DNA of 64,000 nucleotides, from NCBI GenBank assembly GCA_020284085.1, contig JACEVL010000044.1, positions 290,001 through 354,000 on the forward strand, read 5' to 3'. Below the pieces are notes generated by a model that saw only the letters and a list, made by a program, of their open reading frames with translations, did no database searches and was not told the DNA's origin. The position numbers and the translations under genes were made by a program. This document shows positions 10,253 through 21,525 of the stretch, piece by piece (within the stretch, counting starts at the first letter, position 1; each line of letters starts with the position of its first letter). The stretch comes from Aporrectodea caliginosa. Taxonomy: Eukaryota > Annelida > Clitellata > Crassiclitellata > Lumbricidae.

Positions 10253-10485
10253 TAGTTAAAGTGCTAATCGATTAGAATTAGAATAAGCAAAATCTTCTAG
10301 AATTAGCTGTTTGTCCAATCGTTTGAATCGATTAGAATCTAATCGATTACATTTCTAATCGATTAGAATTAGAATTAGCTACTGAAATTTGCTAATCGAT
10401 TAGAATTAGCAATATCTAGTAGGTAATCGATTGGAATTAGAATTAGCTGTTTGTCTTATCGATTAGTTGCCAATCTCTATTGGTG
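10253..10485. repeat. AATCGATT-centred minisatellite
   Basis: Repeated TAATCGATTAGAATTAG blocks, each built on the palindrome AATCGATT, with AGCTGTTTGTC linkers at about 10304 and 10447. Spacing is irregular. Confidence 0.7.
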
Positions 10486-10489
10486 ACGT

Positions 10490-12060
10490 TAGCCGACGAG
10501 GGGTCTTCCCACTCTTCCGGGTCGAGATGCGGAGGTCGAAACTCGCGTTAGACGAGGAACGATGTATCAAAGTATATATATCTATCATTTATTGAAACGT
10601 TAAGTTGACAAACCGCAACTTAGTACAAAGAGATAGAAAGAAAAACAAATGACTAATAGTCTAATTATCTGCTACGCCTGATCTAGAGGGATAAGATGCC
10701 TGATGACCCTAATTTGTTTGGGAGCTTGCTCTTGGGACCCGTTTATAAAGTACTATACTCGAGGGACAAAATTTTGTTCGTCCTTGGGTGGTAGTTCAAA
10801 GTCGTGTGGCCTTGGTTTTAAATAGTATCGCCGCCACGCTACTGGTGGAAACAGACCTCGAAGCACGTGGTTTGCGTTCCAAACGATTGCTTGTAAAAGG
10901 CGATCATCCGCAGGTCAACGTCTGGTTGTTGTGGTGGAAGAAAGCCCATTCGTAGGCCTATCTGCGAAAGTTCCCAAGGGCAAACTTATATCATCGGGAA
11001 CGAGGTACGAAAGGAACCGCCGGTTTGACTATACGACTTGTAGCGTAGTAGGTAGCCAATAGCCTAGTTTTACTGAATTTACTCTCTTGTAGCATATAGT
11101 TCAAATGTAGGCCTATAGGCCTACTGTACCGGTAACGTGTTACGTAGCGTGAAGGATGGCGAAGATATAATGTAGGCCTAGCATATGCGGGGAGTCGATA
11201 TAATATTTCGTCATATTGTTTTCCTATGCTTTTTCAATGTAGCTTAGAATCTTTTAGAATGAACTTAATAAATTCTGTAAATAAGTGAAATCTACTCTTA
11301 AATGAGGACAAAATTTATATGTAGGCCTAGGCCTAAAATATGGCAAACAAATATATCAAGTAAGCTTAGTGATCCTAATGGACTTTTCTTCAAATCTCTG
11401 TATCAACTATACTGTATAATAGTATATACAGAGAATATCTTCTACATTCAATTAGGCCTATAAATAAAAACGCAGCTTTACAGCCTAAGACCGACCGCTG
11501 AAAAAAAACGTTTTCAGCCAGGCTGCAGCGCACAAGAAAATTTATCCAACTGGCTTACGTATGTAAAACGTATCATGCAAAAACAGCGTCATCTGTTGCG
11601 TTGCAGATTATGACGTGTGTAAGGTTGCCAACTCTGGACAATCCAATTCCTGTCTACATTCTTCTTCACTACTCGCCATCCGAAGCAAACGCTTGAAACC
11701 CAGTTACGGGTCAGGGAGCGTAGTGCACTCCATACTCGGATCCTAGCCATTTCATTTTTACTCCCAAACGATTTCATTTTTACCGGACACGAAAGGGGCC
11801 AGGACCCTGACATCAAACTCGCCCTCGACCTCTTCTCTTGAGATGAAAGAATCTGGCTGTCTGTATTAAAATTAAATCTCTGCAATACTGCATCTGCTTA
11901 TTGCGTTGATTTTTTAATGCTTTTCGATAAAGAAGAAAATGTGCCAAAATAAGGTTGTCATGGACACTATTAGCCTATTCAATCATTTCGTCCAAGTGGA
12001 CGGTGTTTTCGTGGCCTGATTCCAGGCGATCGCGTGCCTTATTTGCATATAGCCTAGTTA
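10490..12060. other. Unassigned, TAGGCCTA-rich sequence
   Basis: It contains a cluster of TAGGCCTA palindromes between 10960 and 11460. A TTTATTGAAA...GTTGACA.ACCGCAA block at about 10587-10620 recurs at 60590-60630. I find no gene. Confidence 0.4.
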
Positions 12061-12070
12061 CGGTCTGCAC

Positions 12071-12127
12071 GATTTAAAACATGATTGTTCAATCTTTGCA
12101 CGAGATTGACCAATCGTGTTTTAAATC
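12071..12127. repeat. Imperfect inverted repeat (hairpin)
   Basis: A 24-bp left arm (12071-12094, GATTTAAAACATGATTG...) and right arm (12104-12127) are complementary at 22 of 24 positions around a 9-base loop. A smaller palindrome (ATGATTGT, spacer, ACAATCAT) lies near 12250. Together they suggest a folding, MITE-like segment. Confidence 0.7.
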
Positions 12128-12129
12128 TT

Positions 12130-12920
12130 TTTGACGACTGCAAATATGACGTATTATAGGCCTACCTGGTGGTCATGGAGACGATCGTGTGGACGAATGC
12201 TGATTAATTGTAATTTATTGTTGTATCATTCAATGCAGCTGTGATCACAATGATTGTCTTAACAATCATCGCATCTGACGGTTTGATGTGACATTCAATC
12301 AGAACAATAGAAAGGGAATAGAGGTTATAAATTAATTTATACCAAAAAATTCCCATCATAATACAGGTGATCTTTCAGTCAATAACCACGAATGCGCGTT
12401 TCTTCGTTAAGGGAAAATCGTGTTAAACATGCTTTGTGATAATTTGCAACATAAAAAAAGACTCTAAATAAATTAGAGGTTGAATAGTTAACCAAGAAGA
12501 TGTAGAGGATATTACAGGCATGCATTGTCCAGATGGGATTAACCTTATATATATAGACATGACGTTTCCGGAAGGTTAAAACCACGCATTTAAGGGTTTA
12601 GTAGTGAAACAGTACGCTGACGCTGCCTATTTTCTCCCTGGCCAAGGAACATCTTCATTGGTTACAAAGAGACCTTTATCATCAAAGTCCTCGGTAGACC
12701 ATGCGCTCTGGATCCATGATCCAGCACCGAGATTCGCATATGTAACTCCACAGGCCTTTCTCACTCGCTTGACTAATCATATCTTATAATCTGTCTCAGC
12801 ACCAAGACATGTATCCAGTCTAATCGAATGACTTATATAGCGCCGTTAGAATTATACACAGGACATTAACTGATAGTTGCTTCAAGGATTTTCCGTGACT
12901 GGAGCAAGAAAGCTCTTATT
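12130..12920. other. Unassigned sequence
   Basis: No supported gene or repeat apart from the small palindrome near 12250. Confidence 0.35.
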
Positions 12921-12924
12921 ATTA

Positions 12925-13060
12925 ATTAGCAACTTCTATAGCACCGGTCTCTAATGCACAAAGGCAGACCAAATACTAAGTCGCAATCTGACCGATATCT
13001 TGATAAGTTTTCGCCCAGATGGTGGATAAACAATTTGAAATAATTGCGACTTAGCAACCG
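12925..13060 (-). mobile_element. Interspersed repeat family B copy
   Basis: It shares TAGCAACTTCTAT, CTAATGCACAA and GGTGGATAAACAATTTGAAA with the copy at 6403-6555. Confidence 0.6.
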
Positions 13061-13144
13061 TACATACTCGTCACAATGAGCAGCTATTGTTTAAAGTATG
13101 ATCACAGGAAGGCAATTAGGTGACCTTGTTGAATAGTATTACTA

Positions 13145-13390
13145 CTGTTTGAGTCTCTCATCTCTGAACCGGCCAGCAAATACGTGTCATCAGCATATTT
13201 AACTGTACAGTTCTCTGGATCAGGCTGGAGATCCGAGGCGTTGATGATATATGCCACCGGACCAAATCCAGATCCCTGTACAACACTGGCATTGAGCGAC
13301 GTTCATTGCTCCAATGAACGTCGCTCAATGCCAATGAACATAGCTCTGTCCTTCAGCTTCACTCTTACTCAGAGCATTTCTAAAGTTCGT
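13145..13390 (-). pseudogene. Non-LTR reverse transcriptase fragment (motifs B and C)
   Basis: On the minus strand the frame from about 13280 reads VVQGSGFGPVAYIINASDL, then KYADDTYLLAG. These are the QGS-type motif and the YADD catalytic box of a LINE reverse transcriptase. Only about 45 residues are preserved, and the upstream side is disturbed by a perfect hairpin at 13288-13332. The YADDTYLL wording differs from the YADDTQLF family at 31.4 kb, so it represents another LINE family. Confidence 0.7.
13288..13332. repeat. Perfect 21-bp hairpin with 3-base loop
   Basis: Arms 13288-13308 and 13312-13332 are exact reverse complements (starting GGCATTGAGCGACG) separated by CTC. It lies in the reverse transcriptase fragment just upstream of its QGSG motif. 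Confidence 0.95.
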
Positions 13391-13399
13391 ACGTCTTCA

Positions 13400-13809
13400 C
13401 AAATTTTCTATAGAATCTGAATCCCGTTACAGCACAGGTTGCATCATTGTGATGTTTCTTAACCTTCAGGCTACCAAGGTTTTTTGTGACATCGGCTACC
13501 AAGGGGTGGGGGTGGGGTGGGATTTCGTGTTTGGTTTCACATATAATATCAAGTAATACAGCAGTTGATTCAGCATTCAATTCTGAACAAAATGGTATAT
13601 TTAGTTGTAAATTATGTGAATGCACCTCGAAACTACATAATTTTAACAAGGGAACCGTCCGAATTACCGATATATTTTATATTATTGCGTAGCCTATACA
13701 TCTTGTACATGCGGGATAAACATAATATACGATTATGATTTATTTGCATGTGGTTAGAAACTGATCTATGTGTCCAAGAACATTATAAATATCATGAGGC
13801 TTCATTTGT
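13400..13809. other. Unassigned sequence
   Basis: A short GGGTGGGGGTGG run (about 13504-13520) is the only notable motif. Confidence 0.35.
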
Positions 13810-13817
13810 AACAATAG

Positions 13818-14617
13818 CAGGGGCGCAACCACGGTCCAGAAGTTGGGGGAACCTACTAGAAGTGTGAGTGGGGGAAATAGCGAGCGCCGAAGGCGCAGTT
13901 GCGATTGCAGAAGGCAAGAAGCCCCTAGCGACTAGGGGGTATGAGGGAGCGTCGTAAGCTTCCCCATCGGGGTCTGGGGCGGAGTCCCAGAAGCCGTCGC
14001 AATTTTGAGCATTTGATGCCAAATGGAGTACATTTTGGGCTCTAATTTGTCTCAAATTTTTCACCGATGATTTCGATATAAAAGCCTAGATCTGTGAAAA
14101 TATATGACTTTATTATATGAATAAACGGAGATTTTAGGTTTTAGAAGAACACCACTTGCAGTTGCAGCATTAAAAATTGAAACACCTATAGGCTTCTACC
14201 GCTAGCCTTAGTCGAATTTTAAAAAGCGAGATAAGTTAAGTTTTAGAGTGAAATTATACAGCAACATTCTGCACTGGATTCTGATTGACTTGAGAGTAGC
14301 GGCTTTAGCCTGATCACCCTTTATTTTATCGGCAGCAGAGCCAGCGATGTTTTGGGGAGGGGATCTACTAGAACGTCCGAGTGCGGAAGGCGGAAGGTGC
14401 ACAGCCGCGATTGCGGAAGGTAAGAAGCTCCTAGCGACTATAGGGGCATGTGGGAGCGTCATAAGCTCCCCATCGGGGTCTGGGGCGGAGTCCCAGAAAC
14501 CGACGCAATTTTGAACATTTGATACCAAATGGCGTTCATTTTGGGCTCTTGTTTGCTTAAAAAAGTCAACAGTTGGGGGACGCGTCCCACGGGTCCCATA
14601 GGGTGGTTGCGCCTATG
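13818..14617. mobile_element. Non-autonomous hAT element with 8-bp target duplication
   Basis: The 800-bp element starts CAGGGGCGCAACCACGG and ends ..GGTTGCGCCTATG. It is flanked by AACAATAG at 13810-13817 and 14618-14625. Inside, a block containing CATCGGGGTCTGGGGCGGAG occurs twice (about 13965 and 14470). Relatives lie at 7887-8966, 25915-26240 and, decayed, 44215-44405. No intact transposase is present. Confidence 0.85.
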
Positions 14618-14633
14618 AACAATAGCCTACAAA

Positions 14634-15195
14634 CTAGTCTGTGTTAGGTGCACATGCAGCGAAATCTACAGGCAACATGAAACAAGACTTTACGTTATTG
14701 TTCACGGCAGTCAAATATGTCGGTGCACGGTCCTTGCAGTTATTGCAAGTTATTCCCGTTGATCGGACAGAGCGGGTTGCCTGGAAGGTGAAGAGTTCGC
14801 AAAGATATTTGGGCTGGGAGTAGTGAATGGAGTTGTAGGTTATTGATAGGGCTTTGAATTGGGTTCGCTCTGGGATTTTTAGCCTATGCAGTGATTTTGT
14901 GCTGGGAGTGGTGTGAATATGTTTTGGAGCTCTGGTGACGGCTGTGGCTAGTGAGTTTTGGATGTATTGCAGACGCTTGAGTTGTATGGATTCAAGGTTG
15001 AGAAAAAGGGAATTGCGGTAATCGAGCCTTGAGTGGACAATGAAGGTAGCAATGGTGGAGGCAGCTTTCAAATCGAGCTTGAGTTGGATGAGGCAGAGGT
15101 CACGAATATGCATGAAGCAGAAGCGCGAGAAGTTGGAGATGTGGTAGAGAAGGAGAGATGTGGGATCAAAAGTTATAAGATTGCGGACAGGTAGC
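14634..15195 (-). pseudogene. LINE reverse transcriptase, 3' part of a split copy
   Basis: The minus strand reads CFMHIRDLCLIQLKLDLKAA, then SRLDYRNSLFLNLESIQLKR, then LHRLKIPERTQFKALSITYN. It is the homologue of the longer copy at 25019-25870 and of the usual LINE C-terminus (LHWL..P...R..FK). The upstream part of the same copy is at 16437-16890, and a 1.24-kb insertion separates them at the residues PVRNL. Confidence 0.75.
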
Positions 15196-16436
15196 CTTGT
15201 TGTCAAGAACTGAAATCTCAAGACCAAGGCCAAGACTTTGAACCTCAAGACCAAGGTCAACTCAGGACCAAGATCTTGGGTTTCAGGACCAAGGCCAATA
15301 AGCCTACTTTAAACCTCAAGACCAAGACTTTGAAAAATGACAGTCTTAGCCAGACTTCGTTTGCTTAGTACAAAAATTGTCAAGTATGACAACCCGCTTG
15401 TTTCAATGAAAACATGATTCCTTTGTTTTATTCAAGCGAGACAAGTCAAAAAGACTCCAAAATCAGACTGCAGAGAAGTCCGATTTCGTACTTATAAAAG
15501 TCCTTCATGCGAAATGTTATTCCAAATGCCTGCTGCATTTTATAAAAACCAATTCGCTCAGAATTTTCTGACGCAGACGTGACCTGTGGAGTCCTCATAA
15601 AAATACCGTCATGTGAAGAAATACGTTTTACAGACCTGGTGCTGAGGTCGCCGGTGTCACAAAATAGAGTATCCCCCATACATGAGTATCCCCCTTAGCG
15701 AAATGGAGTATTCGGTTTAGTTTGCATTTTGGCGGTTTCTAAGTGTATTCAGTCGTAGGCCTACTGTTTGGATTTATTGTACACATAAAATATTTTAAGT
15801 TGCGTATCTTTAGTTTGTACATCGACCTGAAATTAATTTACTTCGTTTTTGGTAATTTTGACTGGATTTTCGTCGAGGCTATCGTGACGCGTATGACGAT
15901 GGGGGATAGAATGGTTTATCCCTCCCGTATAGGCCTACTCTAGACCGGTTTATTCCATCCGGGGGGATAAATTCATACATCCCCGGATAGTCTTAGGACG
16001 GACACTCTATTTCGTGAAACCTGCACATGTGCACGCAGCAGCTTTTCAAACACTGGGTGTAGGCCTAAATGTACAAATTGTGGGTCGTTTTTAAATCCAC
16101 CCATGGTTTATCAGACCGTCTGGCTTCTGAAACAATATTGGCAGGGCATCCATGGACCATGGCAGATACAGCATAACTATGGCTGCTGTCGATGGTTTCT
16201 CCGTAGGCCTTAAATTTGTAGTATGACGCAGACAGGCTGTTCATATTGGCAGTCGAGTCTTGGTCAAGGTCTTGCAAGACCAAGACTTTGAACCTCAACT
16301 TCAAGACTACGATCAAGACCAAGACATTCAACCTCAAGACCAAGATTTGTGGTCTCAAGACCAAGACTTTTAAAAACTAACTCTAGTGCATTCGAGACCA
16401 AGACCTTGGTCTCGAGGACAATAAGATTACAGACAG
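15196..16436. mobile_element. Insertion splitting a LINE copy, AAGACC-rich ends
   Basis: The LINE resumes on both sides with an overlapping piece (GATTGCGGACAGG at the left, GATTACAGACAGG at the right), consistent with a target duplication. The insert ends look like inverted CTTGTTGTC / GACAATAAG. Both subterminal regions (15210-15330 and 16258-16430) are made of TCAAGACCAAGACTTTGAACC-like repeats of about 20 bases. No transposase is visible inside. Confidence 0.55.
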
Positions 16437-16890
16437 GGGATTCGGAGCTGAAGGTAAGAGATGAAGAGTTCCATAGGAGCATGGAAGATTCAGAGATTTT
16501 CTTGATTTGATCAGGAAGGCCTACAGTATGATGAATTCTGTTTTGGAAGGGTTAAGGCAGCGAAGTTTGGATGACACCCATTGAGATATTATTACCACGC
16601 TGAGTAGGCTACCGTATAATAAAGCGATGGAGGTAGAAAAAGATATTGGGCAGGAGGATACGGTAATTAATAGTTTTGGGTGTCGTCTGCGTAGAGATGG
16701 TGGTCAACAGAGGAGGATTCCATGAGATGGCTAAATGGTGCGGTATACAGGGTGGGTGAAGAGGAGTGGATCCTGAACGCAGCTCTGAGAGACACCACAA
16801 GAGAATGGGAGGGATTGCGAGCAGAAGCTGGAGCCTTTAACGAGAAGGATCTGGAAGACAAATGGACTCGAACCAGAGTACCGAAGTACA
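16437..16890 (-). pseudogene. LINE reverse transcriptase, 5' part of a split copy
   Basis: The minus strand includes SSSVDHHLYADDTQ, the catalytic YADD box. After frame breaks come residues matching the SISLSLDS...SPVRNL part of the 25-kb copy. The frame is broken several times. Confidence 0.7.
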
Positions 16891-16894
16891 TTTA

Positions 16895-17153
16895 AGCTTT
16901 CGTATTGCTTTAATCCAATTCTATGCCTCAGGTCATAAATGGCGTTCTGTCTAACTGTATTATAACAATTGCGCTAAACATGTGTATACCTTTACCGCAT
17001 AAATTTCTATTATTTCATTAACCAAAAAAGTCTTTACCTGTGTTACATAAAATTTATCCGTTAAGTGTATGTAACATACACAAATACATATATTTAAACA
17101 AAAGTGTGTGTGTGTGTGTGTGCGTGTGCGTGTGCGTGCGCGTGCGCGTGCGC

Positions 17154-17190
<37 letters not shown>

Positions 17191-17440
17191 TGTGTGTGTG
17201 TGTGTGTGAATACCTATAATAATATTATATTGTTATATTGTTCGTATACACCAAGACTCATTATCGTCCTTTAACTAAGTATAGAACAGCATGAATTCAT
17301 ACGCCATTATGATTAATGTTATTGGAACTGGAATCTTTACCTGTAGTCCTATGATTATCACAGGTGTGTATGTAGCGAGCATTTGAACAATGACTAGACA
17401 TTGAGCGTATTTGACATAATTTTGTAGGCCACTATGGTAA
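16895..17440. other. Unassigned sequence with a GT microsatellite
   Basis: Positions 17103-17209 are a (GT)n run with GC interruptions (GTGCGTGCGC), able to form Z-DNA. The rest is unassigned. Confidence 0.6.
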
Positions 17441-17449
17441 GTTATCTGT

Positions 17450-17850
17450 TTCTTTGATTCTTACCGCAGAAATGAGTTGGCTACGGAAGATCGTAGGGAT
17501 TTCAAGACTGCAGAAGATAAGGAACGATGACATTAGACAAGCATTATGTATCCAAACAACCCTGCTAGACAAAGTCGTTAAACGAAGACTCCGATGGTTT
17601 GGACATGTAGAGAAAATGCCAGTTGACCGAATACCACACAGTGCACTACACGCAAGATTCGAAGGAAAAAGAAACAAAGGCAGACGAAGACTACGCTGGA
17701 TACAGACAATATACATGAAGACATAACATCAGTTGGACTGACACTAAGGGGAGCACTGGACTTGACAAATTACCGAGGACAATGGAGACCATTTATTCGT
17801 ACCCATCGCCGCCAAATGGCTGGCGTCAGGAAATGATGATGATGATCTGT
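17450..17850 (+). pseudogene. RTE-type LINE, C-terminal coding end and tail
   Basis: The plus strand reads EMSWLRKIVGISRLQKIRND, then RRLRWFGHVEKMPVDRIPHS, then RRRLRWIQT, the classic C-terminus of RTE/BovB-like reverse transcriptases. A stop follows, but the last part continues in another frame (PIAAKWLASG-like). The element ends in GATGATGATGAT. It is severely 5'-truncated, as is common for LINEs. A second copy is at 6366-6786. Confidence 0.8.
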
Positions 17851-18179
17851 TTCATTATAAAAGTGACAATATTTTATAGGGCTATTACAATTGTCGCATA
17901 CCTCGACATTAGGCCTACAGCAGGTTGTTCGTCATGGAAGTTTCACGATAAAGTGTTGCACGGTTTCTTGGTTGTGCAGCTGTCAATTTTCTGGTTCGTT
18001 CTGGCCTCCAAGGTTCATTTCTGCATTTTGAAGGCAGTGGCCGAAACGGTGTTTGGTGACGGCGGTTAATATCCTCGAGTCGGGTTCGGAGGACTTCCTT
18101 TCTACACTTACCTAAGGTTCTGTGCTTCTGTAGCCCGTATCATTGATCGAGATAAACCACTCGGATTGCCAATATGAAC

Positions 18180-18250
18180 GGAAGTGTGCAGTGCTTTCTA
18201 TTCTGGAATAAAACGTGGAGTACAATACAATACAACACAACAATACAACT
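18180..18250 (+). repeat. LINE-type 3' tail (AATAC)n
   Basis: ATAAAACGTGG followed by AATACAATAC repeats, the same tail type seen at other LINE 3' ends in this window. The coding part is not recognisable. Confidence 0.4.
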
Positions 18251-18252
18251 GG

Positions 18253-18310
18253 GGCGCGGTGGTGTAGGGGTATGTTCGGTGCCTTGCAGCCTGGAGGGTG
18301 GTGGTAGTGG
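18253..18310 (+). mobile_element. SINE family 1, head fragment
   Basis: It matches the head of the SINE at 2000-2232 (GTGGTGTAGGGGTA, then GTTCGGTGCCTTGCAGCC) and breaks off before the B box. Confidence 0.65.
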
Positions 18311-18950
18311 TTCTTGCCCATTTGTCACTAGGTGGCGCCACTATAGATATGATTGTGCTTCAAACATTAGTAAACATTGCCTATACGCTAGAGTGTTAGC
18401 CTACAAACACGAACATTAAGATAGATGCTGCGCATTGACTGCCTCGGATAACGACCGTTGCCTCGTCATCGTCGACCGATGGATGCACCGTATAACCAAC
18501 AGCAAATAATTACGGAGTTTTGGTTTGTTTCAGAAGGTATTCTTACCAGTATAGTACTCCAGATCATCTTTCTTTTGACTCACACACGGTGACGAACACA
18601 TACGTCTATCATCGCCCGAATCATCGTCTATCAGACTATCACTCACCGTGATGATAATCTATCGTTTTAGTGTCCGAAAGTATTCCACCATTGTAGTCTA
18701 TCGTTTCATCGTCCTTAATGACGCACCTTTACGGAATGGGTGTACTATTCTATTCCATTGTGTTCTATTTACGGACTTCTAAAGCGATTCTCACAGTACA
18801 ACCTAATCAGAGGCGCTCCTGGTGTGAAGAACCCTCGAAAAAGAAAAGTCCTAAGAGAACGGGCAGAAACTGCAGTGCCTCCAGATAACATCACAGCGCT
18901 AGTAGTTTTATAATGTGTTAAAAATTATAGCATGAGAAATTGTTATTTAG
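18311..18950. other. Unassigned sequence
   Basis: No gene is seen. Several short CTATCGT / ATCGTC repeats occur around 18590-18720. Confidence 0.35.
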
Positions 18951-18954
18951 AGTG

Positions 18955-19055
18955 GGTTTATCACAACAAACATTCAAAATGCCATTCAACTTAAGAACAA
19001 CGAACATTCAAAATGACATTCAACTTAAGAACAACAAACATTCAAAATGCCAACT
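18955..19055. repeat. Three-copy tandem repeat, about 36-bp unit
   Basis: The block AACATTCAAAATGCCATTCA / ACTTAAGAACAAC is repeated three times with small changes. Confidence 0.8.
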
Positions 19056-19059
19056 TCAG

Positions 19060-20655
19060 AAGGGAACTAACCAAAGACCTCCAGTGCCTGCTTTATCTTC
19101 TTATTCATTCGTGTTTCTTCATAATAAATGTTGTTCATGGTTGTTTTATGCTTATTTTACAAACATAATTTTGGTGTGTGCGAATTATAAATCGTAAAGT
19201 TTAAATTAATTTGTGATGCTGAAATGATATGATATAATAGGCGGATAATTGCGGACACTAGGACAATAATTAGATTACCACCATGTTTTCTTACTGTGAC
19301 ACAAACTGAGTGTTTTGCTTCTGATTCACCATGCTCATTCATGTAAGTTTGTGTTGCCTGCAGCCGATCACCATATGAACAATATGGCCACCGCAGATTC
19401 AGAATAGAGCGCATGATTTCCCACAGTGGGTCTCTCAAGTAAGTAAATAGTGAATAACGAGCACAATATGTATAAGGAACACATTTGCAAAATGACTTTC
19501 AAATTTGTAACATGCTGTGCAGCTAATATTTTAATAAATGTTTTGTCTGTTTTTATAACAGTTATGTAACAACACCTGTTGAGTGATCATGAAGATAGGA
19601 GTAAGCTATTCGGGAGTAGCGCCTACTCCGGGAATAACTATTCCCTGAATAAAACTTAGTCGTTGTTGGTATTCATAAAACAGGCGCAGACGGCCGATTA
19701 GTTACTCTGAGCGTAAACTGCGCTGACGCTGGGTTTTCCCAATATTTGAGTGGTTATCGTTGATCGCGCATGCGCAAAAAGGTCCGCCACCGACGAAGAG
19801 TAAAATAAGTAAGCAAGTAAGTCTAGCCTTTATTATCCCACTACCAAATGTGCAGCATTTGCATCGAAATAGAATGTACAATAAAACAGAAGTAAAAATA
19901 ATATATAGTATTAATAGTGAGGAGGTCGGAACATCGAATTTCACGGTTGTGAGGACAATGTAAACAAATAAAAATTGAAAGACGGCGGTAAAGCAAAACA
20001 AATCTAATTTAATATAAATGTAAAATTAAGAGGCGTTTTTGTTACAGTAGGCCTAAATATGAGAGTGAACGTTAATTAGCAGCAAAGGTACAGCAAGAAA
20101 ATGACAAGGAAGAGAGTGAACAGATTTTGAAGTTTACGGTGAAGTTGGGACAGATCAAGGCCTAACGGATACACGCGGCACTTCGAATGCAACATTGTCA
20201 GACATCTCGTCAAATTTTAACATTTTGTGACGGCGAAATGAAAGGCAATTTAAAGTTCGCCGTTGGCGAACTAGACGAGTTAATTACAGATTCTCTTAAA
20301 CACTTATTGATGTCTAAAACGTCGTCGAATGCAACGAATAACGACGGCCGCCATATTGTTTATCGCCTTTAAGCTGTGAATAGAGGACTTACTCCTACCT
20401 CCGACTCGGAGTTGCCTTATTCGCAGCGTAGAGCGTTGCACCTGTCCCATGAATACCGACATAGCCCACTACTCCCGCGTAGGCCAGATTTAAGCTGTGA
20501 ATAAGAGTTAGTCATGTCCCATGAATCCCGGTCCTGACGAATACTCTGAGCCTCTGAGGTATACATTACACAGTCAACGAAGAGCGTCGTTGTGCGTCAC
20601 CAGATGACATGGGACACGTTTTACGCACAAATGTTGCTCCCAAAGAAGAAGGACC
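19060..20655. other. Unassigned sequence with related blocks at both sides
   Basis: Blocks at 19600-19680 and 20385-20475 share GGTATTCAT and GGAGTAAG-type words in inverted orientation. They could be the ends of an old DNA transposon. The open frame at 20187-20372 between them is not supported by any motif I know. Confidence 0.3.
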
Positions 20656-20659
20656 ACAA

Positions 20660-21525
20660 ACGTAGCAAGGACCATCCTCCCTCCCTCCTCCCTCCTCGTG
20701 CTCCTCCTCGTCACCTGACCTCCTACTCGTCCTCTTCGGCGTCCTCCCTCTTCCTCCTCCTTCTCCTCTCTCCTCCTCCTTGTCCTCCCTTCTATTCCTC
20801 CTCCTCCTGCTCCTCTTCTTTCTCCTCCTCGTCTTTCTCCTCTCTCTTCCTTCTCCTCCTTCTTCTTCTCCTCGTCCTCCTCCTTCTCTCTCGTCCTCCT
20901 CCTTCTCCTCTTTCTACTCCTCCACCTTCTTCTTCTCTCCTCCTTCTTTCTCCTCTTTCTCCTTCTCCTCGTCCTCCTCCCTCCTTTTTCTCCTTCTATT
21001 CCTTCCTGCTGCTGCTCCTCCTCTTCTTTCTCCTCCTCCCTCCTCCTCCTTCTTCTTCTCCTCGGGATCGTCCCTCTTCCTCCTTCTCCTCGTCCCCTCC
21101 TCTTTTCCTCCTCCTTCCTTCTCCTCTCTTTCTCCTCCTTCTTCTCCTCTACCTCCTCCTCTTCCTTCTTCCCCTGCTTCTCCTCCTCCTTCTTCTCCTC
21201 TACCTCCCTCCTCTTCCTTCTTCTCCTGCTTTTCCTCGTCCTTCTTCTCCTCTACCTCTTCCTTCTTCTCCTCCTTCTCCTCCTCCTCCTTCTTCTCCTC
21301 TACCTCCTCCTCTTCCTTCTTCTCCTGCTTCTCCTCCTCCTCCTCTATCTCCTCCCTCTTCCTTCTTCTCCTGCTTCTCCTGCTCCTCCTTCTTCTCCTC
21401 TACCTCCTCTTCCTTCTTCTCCTCCTTCTTCTCCTCTACCTCCTCCTCTTCCTTCTTCTCCTCCTCCTGCTTCTTCTCCTCTACCTCCTCCTCTTCCTCC
21501 TTCTCCTGCTTCTCCTCCTCCTCAA
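20660..21525. repeat. Second polypyrimidine (CTC/TTC) tract
   Basis: About 860 bases of almost pure C and T. Unlike the tract at 5 kb, the 3' half has a longer repeating unit, roughly TCCTTCTTCTCCTCTACC. Confidence 0.9.

Noticed and set aside
20187..20372. 61-residue open frame
   Set aside because: No motif, no splice signals and no homology I can recognise.
19600..20540. DNA transposon with inverted ends (GGTATTCAT / GGAGTAAG words)
   Set aside because: Words recur but the ends do not align cleanly and no target duplication is found. Left as unassigned.
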